8,434 nucleotides of DNA, taken from assembly GCA_019120475.1 (NCBI GenBank), contig DWVA01000181.1, forward strand, positions 1 through 8,434. The letters run 5' to 3'. Shown piece by piece: positions 5,334 through 8,434 of this stretch; within the stretch, counting starts at the first letter, position 1; every line of letters begins with the position of its first letter. A program made the position numbers and the translations under genes. A model generated the notes under the pieces. It saw nothing but the letters and a program-made list of their open reading frames with translations, ran no database searches and had not been told where the DNA came from. This stretch comes from Candidatus Blautia intestinipullorum (GTDB lineage: Bacteria > Bacillota > Clostridia > Lachnospirales > Lachnospiraceae).

Positions 5334-7136
5334 ATGGCTGAAAGTATGAAGGGACTGCACAGAACCTGCCGCTGTGCGGAAGTGACAAAGGAAATGACCG
5401 GCAGCAGTATCACGCTGATGGGATGGGTGCAGAAAGCCCGCAACAAAGGCGGTATCGTATTTGTTGACCTGAGAGACCGCTCTGGGATCATGCAGCTGAT
5501 CTTCGAGAACGGCAGCATCGATGAAGCCGGATTTGAAAAAGCCGGAAAGCTGAGAAGTGAATTTGTGATCGCTGTAACCGGCGTGGTAGAGAAACGAGGC
5601 GGAGCGGTGAACGAACATCTTGCCACAGGCGAGTTGGAGCTGCGCGTAAATTCTCTGCGGGTGCTTTCTGAATCAGAAGTGCCGCCCTTCCCCATTGAGG
5701 AGAACAGCAAGACAAAAGACGAGATCCGTCTGAAATACCGTTATCTGGATCTGAGAAGGCCGGATCTTCAGAGAAATATCATGCTGAAGAGCAAAGTGGC
5801 AATGCTTACCAGAAAATTCTTCGCGGACGAAGGATTCCTGGAGATCGAGACGCCCATGCTGGGCAAGAGTACTCCGGAAGGAGCGCGGGATTATCTGGTG
5901 CCCTCCAGAATCCATCCCGGATGTTTCTACGGACTGCCCCAGTCTCCCCAGCTGTACAAACAGCTTCTGATGTGTTCCGGTTATGACCGCTATATCCAGA
6001 TCGCCCGTTGTTTCCGGGATGAGGACCTCCGCGCGGACCGTCAGCCGGAGTTCACCCAGATCGACATGGAGCTTTCTTTCGTGGATGTGGACGACGTTAT
6101 TGATGTGAATGAAAGATTCCTGGCATATCTTTTCAAAGAAGTGCTGGATGTGGATGTGAAGCTTCCGATCCAGAGGATCACATGGCAGGAAGCCATGGAC
6201 CGGTTTGGTTCCGATAAACCAGATATGCGCTTTGGAATGGAACTTCACGATGTCAGCAGCGTGGTGAAAGACTGCGGATTCGGCGTGTTTAAAAACGCGC
6301 TTGAGGCAGGCGGAAGCGTCCGCGGCATCAACGCGGAAGGACAGGGGTGCATGCCCCGCAAGAAGATCGATAAGCTGGTAGAGTTCGCCAAAGGCTACGG
6401 AGCAAAAGGTCTGGCCTATATCGCCATTGCGGAAGACGGAACGAGAAAATCCTCCTTCGCCAAGTTTATGACAGAAGAAGAAATGGATGCACTGGTAAAA
6501 GCGATGGACGGAAAGCCGGGAGATCTTCTTCTCTTTGCGGCAGACCGCAGCAAAGTGGTTTATGACGTGCTGGGCGCTCTTCGTGTGGAACTTGCCAAAC
6601 AGATGGATCTTCTGGACAAGAATGAGTACCGTTTTGTGTGGGTGACAGAATTCCCGCTTCTGGAGTGGAGTGAAGAAGAAAACCGCTTTACCGCTATGCA
6701 CCACCCGTTTACCATGATGATGGACGAGGATATCCCTCTTCTTGACACGGATCTGGGCAAAGTCAGGGCAAAGGCATATGATATTGTACTGAACGGAAAC
6801 GAGATCGGCGGAGGAAGCGTCAGAATCCATCAGAACGATATCCAGGAAAAAATGTTTGAAATGCTGGGCTTTACAAAGGAAGCTGCCTATGAGCAGTTCG
6901 GCTTCCTTCTGAACGCCTTTAAATATGGAGTTCCCCCTCACGCAGGACTGGCTTATGGCCTTGACCGGCTGGTAATGCTTATGGCTAAGGTGGACAGTAT
7001 CCGTGACGTGATCGCCTTCCCCAAGGTGAAAGACGCCTCCTGTCTGATGACAGAATCTCCCAGCAGGGTAAGCGAGGCCCAGTTGGAAGAGCTGGGACTG
7101 GAAACTGTGCAGGAAAGTGAGACAAAAGAAGACTAG
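5334..7136 (+). CDS. aspS: Aspartyl-tRNA synthetase, bacterial type
   Basis: A 600-residue class II synthetase of the long bacterial type that charges tRNA-Asp, and tRNA-Asn too if nondiscriminating. The N-terminal OB-fold anticodon domain runs to about residue 115 (MGWVQKARNKGGIVFVDLRD). Then come motif 1 (FLEIETPML, 168-176), STPEGARDYLVPSR (179-192), the QSPQLYKQ loop (203-210), motif 2 with ARCFRDEDLRADRQPEFTQ (224-242), the bacterial GAD insertion at roughly 295-430, and motif 3 GLAYGLDRL (538-546). Length and layout match the family, with no damage visible. The ATG follows a GGAG site (5321-5324) by 9 bases. hisS-aspS pairing downstream of rel is familiar from Bacillus and clostridia. 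It is the last gene of the operon, closed by the hairpin at 7162-7208. Whether it discriminates between tRNA-Asp and tRNA-Asn is not settled by sequence alone. Confidence 0.97.
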   Translation: MAESMKGLHRTCRCAEVTKEMTGSSITLMGWVQKARNKGGIVFVDLRDRSGIMQLIFENGSIDEAGFEKAGKLRSEFVIAVTGVVEKRGGAVNEHLATGELELRVNSLRVLSESEVPPFPIEENSKTKDEIRLKYRYLDLRRPDLQRNIMLKSKVAMLTRKFFADEGFLEIETPMLGKSTPEGARDYLVPSRIHPGCFYGLPQSPQLYKQLLMCSGYDRYIQIARCFRDEDLRADRQPEFTQIDMELSFVDVDDVIDVNERFLAYLFKEVLDVDVKLPIQRITWQEAMDRFGSDKPDMRFGMELHDVSSVVKDCGFGVFKNALEAGGSVRGINAEGQGCMPRKKIDKLVEFAKGYGAKGLAYIAIAEDGTRKSSFAKFMTEEEMDALVKAMDGKPGDLLLFAADRSKVVYDVLGALRVELAKQMDLLDKNEYRFVWVTEFPLLEWSEEENRFTAMHHPFTMMMDEDIPLLDTDLGKVRAKAYDIVLNGNEIGGGSVRIHQNDIQEKMFEMLGFTKEAAYEQFGFLLNAFKYGVPPHAGLAYGLDRLVMLMAKVDSIRDVIAFPKVKDASCLMTESPSRVSEAQLEELGLETVQESETKED

Positions 7137-7161
7137 GCAGCGCGCTGTAAATAAAGAAATG

Positions 7162-7208
7162 AAAAAACAGGCAGAAACGGAAAGTGATCATCCGTCTGCC
7201 TGTTTTTT
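7162..7208. terminator. Bidirectional intrinsic terminator between aspS and the convergent lipoprotein gene
   Basis: AAAAAACAGGCAGA (7162-7175) is perfectly complementary to TCTGCCTGTTTTTT (7195-7208). An inner extension pairs CGGA (7178-7181) with TCCG (7191-7194) after a two-base AA bulge, leaving a nine-base loop. On the plus strand the stem ends in T6 (7203-7208), 26 bases after the aspS stop. On the minus strand the A6 (7162-7167) becomes T6 and lies downstream of the lipoprotein stop. One structure can thus end both converging transcripts. The rest of the 89-base gap holds nothing else recognisable. Confidence 0.92.
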
Positions 7209-7225
7209 ATATAACTTATGTATTA

Positions 7226-8383
7226 TTATTCTTCTTCGTAGGAATCAGAGTCGTCGTAATCTTCCTCTTCGCCGGATACGGGAGTGGTTGACAGATTCCC
7301 GAAGATTCCTTCGCCAATGGCCTGTCCGTCATCCTGAAGCTTCCAGGACACGCCGTCGTTGATCAGATGGAAGGACACAGCAGAAGTAGTCGTTGCCGTA
7401 TTGTTCTCGATATTTTTCAGAAGAAGCTCCAGTGATTTATTGTATCTTTTCTGGGATCCGTCGATAACCGCGTCAGGAGAAGCGAGATATTCTTCCAGTT
7501 CCGCCTGATATGCCTTTAGGATGGCGCTGCTGTCAAAGGTTGTCAGCTCCGCTTCCACTGTGGCGCGGTAGCTTTGTATATCGGAACCTGTGATTTTAAA
7601 GTCAAAATTGTTGTGAACCTGTTCGATCAGTGCTGATGCAATAGAGCTTTTGGCTTCGTCTGGAGCATTTAAAAGACTTTCTATGCCCAGATAATCGCTC
7701 ATCTGATCCAGATCCATTTTTTTCAGGGTATTTAAATAGACGGTCAGCGTCTCTTCCGGTGAAAGCAGATCGCTGTCAGACAGATATGTCATAAGACCGC
7801 CGACAAGCTGATTTTCCAGATCGTGGGTCCGGACGATTTCCCAGTTTTCACTTTCTGTTCCTGTGTTCCTTAATTCCATGGTACAATCCGTTTTTACGGT
7901 TTTGTACTGGTTGTTCTTCAAAAGCTCATTCAGGATCAGATAGCGGGATTCCAGTGTGTCGGAAGACGTATCTTCCGTATCGTGGGAACCGGCGTCCTGA
8001 AGGATGGCGTCCTCCAGATGGGAAATGTCGAAATCTTTTGCCAGAGCCTTCGTATCGATGGTGGACAGCCTCAGTTTGGCAGAAGCCGTTTTGTGATTCT
8101 TGTCGACATTGATGCCAAGGATTTTATAATCGAAATCCTTGAAAAAAAGAGAAAAGACTTCTTCCACTTCAGTGGAAAGCCTGGTTTCTTCCGGGACATC
8201 CGGGAACAGCTCGTTATAAGAAACATATTTCTGTACGGTGTCTGTGTCAAGATTTTTCAGGAGATTCAGCTCATTGGTGATAACTTCTTTCACTTCCGCC
8301 TTATCTGTGTGGGAACAGCCGATGACTGCAAATGCGGCAAGGATGACCAGAAGGAAGGAGATCACTGATTTTGCCATCTTCAT
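7226..8383 (-). CDS. Secreted lipoprotein with a tandemly duplicated domain, function unknown
   Basis: A 385-residue protein with a clear lipoprotein signal: Lys2 and Lys5, a hydrophobic core (7-20) and the lipobox VIGC with Cys23, so it should be anchored to the outer face of the membrane. I do not recognise a named family. The mature part appears to be two diverged copies of one unit, about 34-198 and 211-364. LNLLKNLDTDTVQKYV (39-54) matches LNTLKKMDLDQMSDYL (217-232), a KDFDYKILG region (82-90) matches NNFDFKITG (258-266), and both units end in Trp followed by a Gly-Leu/Gly-Asn-Leu segment (181-197 and 347-364). The helix-then-strand pattern suggests a small alpha/beta fold such as an NTF2-like domain, which is inference only. 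The C-terminus is very acidic (EEEDYDDSDSYEEE). The start is ATG 8381-8383 with a purine-rich site 6 bases upstream; Met3 is a possible alternative. It is transcribed towards aspS. Confidence 0.88.
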   Translation of the reverse strand: MKMAKSVISFLLVILAAFAVIGCSHTDKAEVKEVITNELNLLKNLDTDTVQKYVSYNELFPDVPEETRLSTEVEEVFSLFFKDFDYKILGINVDKNHKTASAKLRLSTIDTKALAKDFDISHLEDAILQDAGSHDTEDTSSDTLESRYLILNELLKNNQYKTVKTDCTMELRNTGTESENWEIVRTHDLENQLVGGLMTYLSDSDLLSPEETLTVYLNTLKKMDLDQMSDYLGIESLLNAPDEAKSSIASALIEQVHNNFDFKITGSDIQSYRATVEAELTTFDSSAILKAYQAELEEYLASPDAVIDGSQKRYNKSLELLLKNIENNTATTTSAVSFHLINDGVSWKLQDDGQAIGEGIFGNLSTTPVSGEEEDYDDSDSYEEE

Positions 8384-8389
8384 AAGTTT

Positions 8390-8398
8390 CTTTCCTTT
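8390..8398 (-). promoter_or_regulatory. Ribosome binding site of the lipoprotein gene
   Basis: On the minus strand AAAGGAAAG ends 6 bases before the ATG at 8383. It supports the first Met as start over the Met two codons later. Confidence 0.6.
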
Positions 8399-8415
8399 CC
8401 AAAATATTCTTTTTT

Positions 8416-8424
8416 ATTTTACCA
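8416..8424 (-). promoter_or_regulatory. Probable extended -10 promoter element of the lipoprotein gene
   Basis: The minus strand reads TGGTAAAAT, which combines a TGn extension with a near-consensus -10 hexamer (TAAAAT). Transcription would start roughly 25 bases before the ATG. A -35 box at normal spacing would lie beyond the right edge of the window and cannot be judged. The surrounding sequence is AT-rich, so a chance match is possible. Confidence 0.4.
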
Positions 8425-8434
8425 GATGATGGTG

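Noticed and set aside
4709..5710. A 333-codon minus-strand frame crossing the hisS-aspS junction
   Set aside because: It is antisense to both synthetases, and its composition (Ser- and Phe-rich) is that of a shadow frame.
5673..6941. A 422-codon open frame on the minus strand inside aspS
   Set aside because: It is antisense to the conserved AspRS sequence, is rich in His, Cys and Phe in a way typical of shadow translation, and has no family resemblance.
7982..8368. A 128-codon plus-strand frame opposite the lipoprotein gene
   Set aside because: It is antisense to a gene with a clear signal peptide and lipobox and its own ribosome binding site. The plus-strand frame shows no supporting signals.

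Overview
The window looks like a chromosomal housekeeping stretch from an anaerobic low-to-mid GC Firmicute, most likely Clostridia and probably a Lachnospiraceae-type organism. This rests on gene order (rel, MBL hydrolase, hemZ, hisS, aspS, a variant of the clostridial rel-hisS-aspS neighbourhood), strong purine-rich Shine-Dalgarno sites, TTG start codons and the style of the proteins. The placement is from memory of families, not from a search. No mobile element, CRISPR array, tRNA or rRNA was recognised.

Bases 1 to 7136 hold six same-strand genes packed like one operon. They are the 3' part of a long Rel/SpoT-type (p)ppGpp enzyme (cut by the left edge), a glyoxalase II-like metallo-beta-lactamase-fold hydrolase, a HemZ-type radical SAM protein, a small stand-alone HD-GYP domain protein, histidyl-tRNA synthetase and aspartyl-tRNA synthetase. 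Gaps range from 32 bases down to overlaps of 8 bases (MBL/hemZ) and 68 bases (HD-GYP/hisS). No internal terminator or T-box leader is visible, so transcription probably starts left of the window.

Bases 7137 to 7225 separate the operon from a convergent gene and contain a strong hairpin with A6 on one side and T6 on the other, which can act as a terminator in both directions. Bases 7226 to 8383 (minus strand) encode a 385-residue lipoprotein of unknown function. Its mature part appears to be two diverged copies of one domain followed by a very acidic tail. The last 51 bases hold its ribosome binding site and a probable extended -10 promoter element.

Functionally, the operon joins the stringent-response enzyme, which senses uncharged tRNA, with two enzymes that charge tRNA. 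Between them sit a probable cyclic-di-GMP (or related) phosphodiesterase and a radical SAM enzyme whose substrate is unclear. The points most worth a second look are the HD-GYP gene inside the rel-hisS-aspS operon, its 3' extension through the hisS ribosome binding site, the eukaryote/archaeal-like signature of the HisRS, and the duplicated-domain lipoprotein. I see no convincing previously undescribed defence or mobile system.
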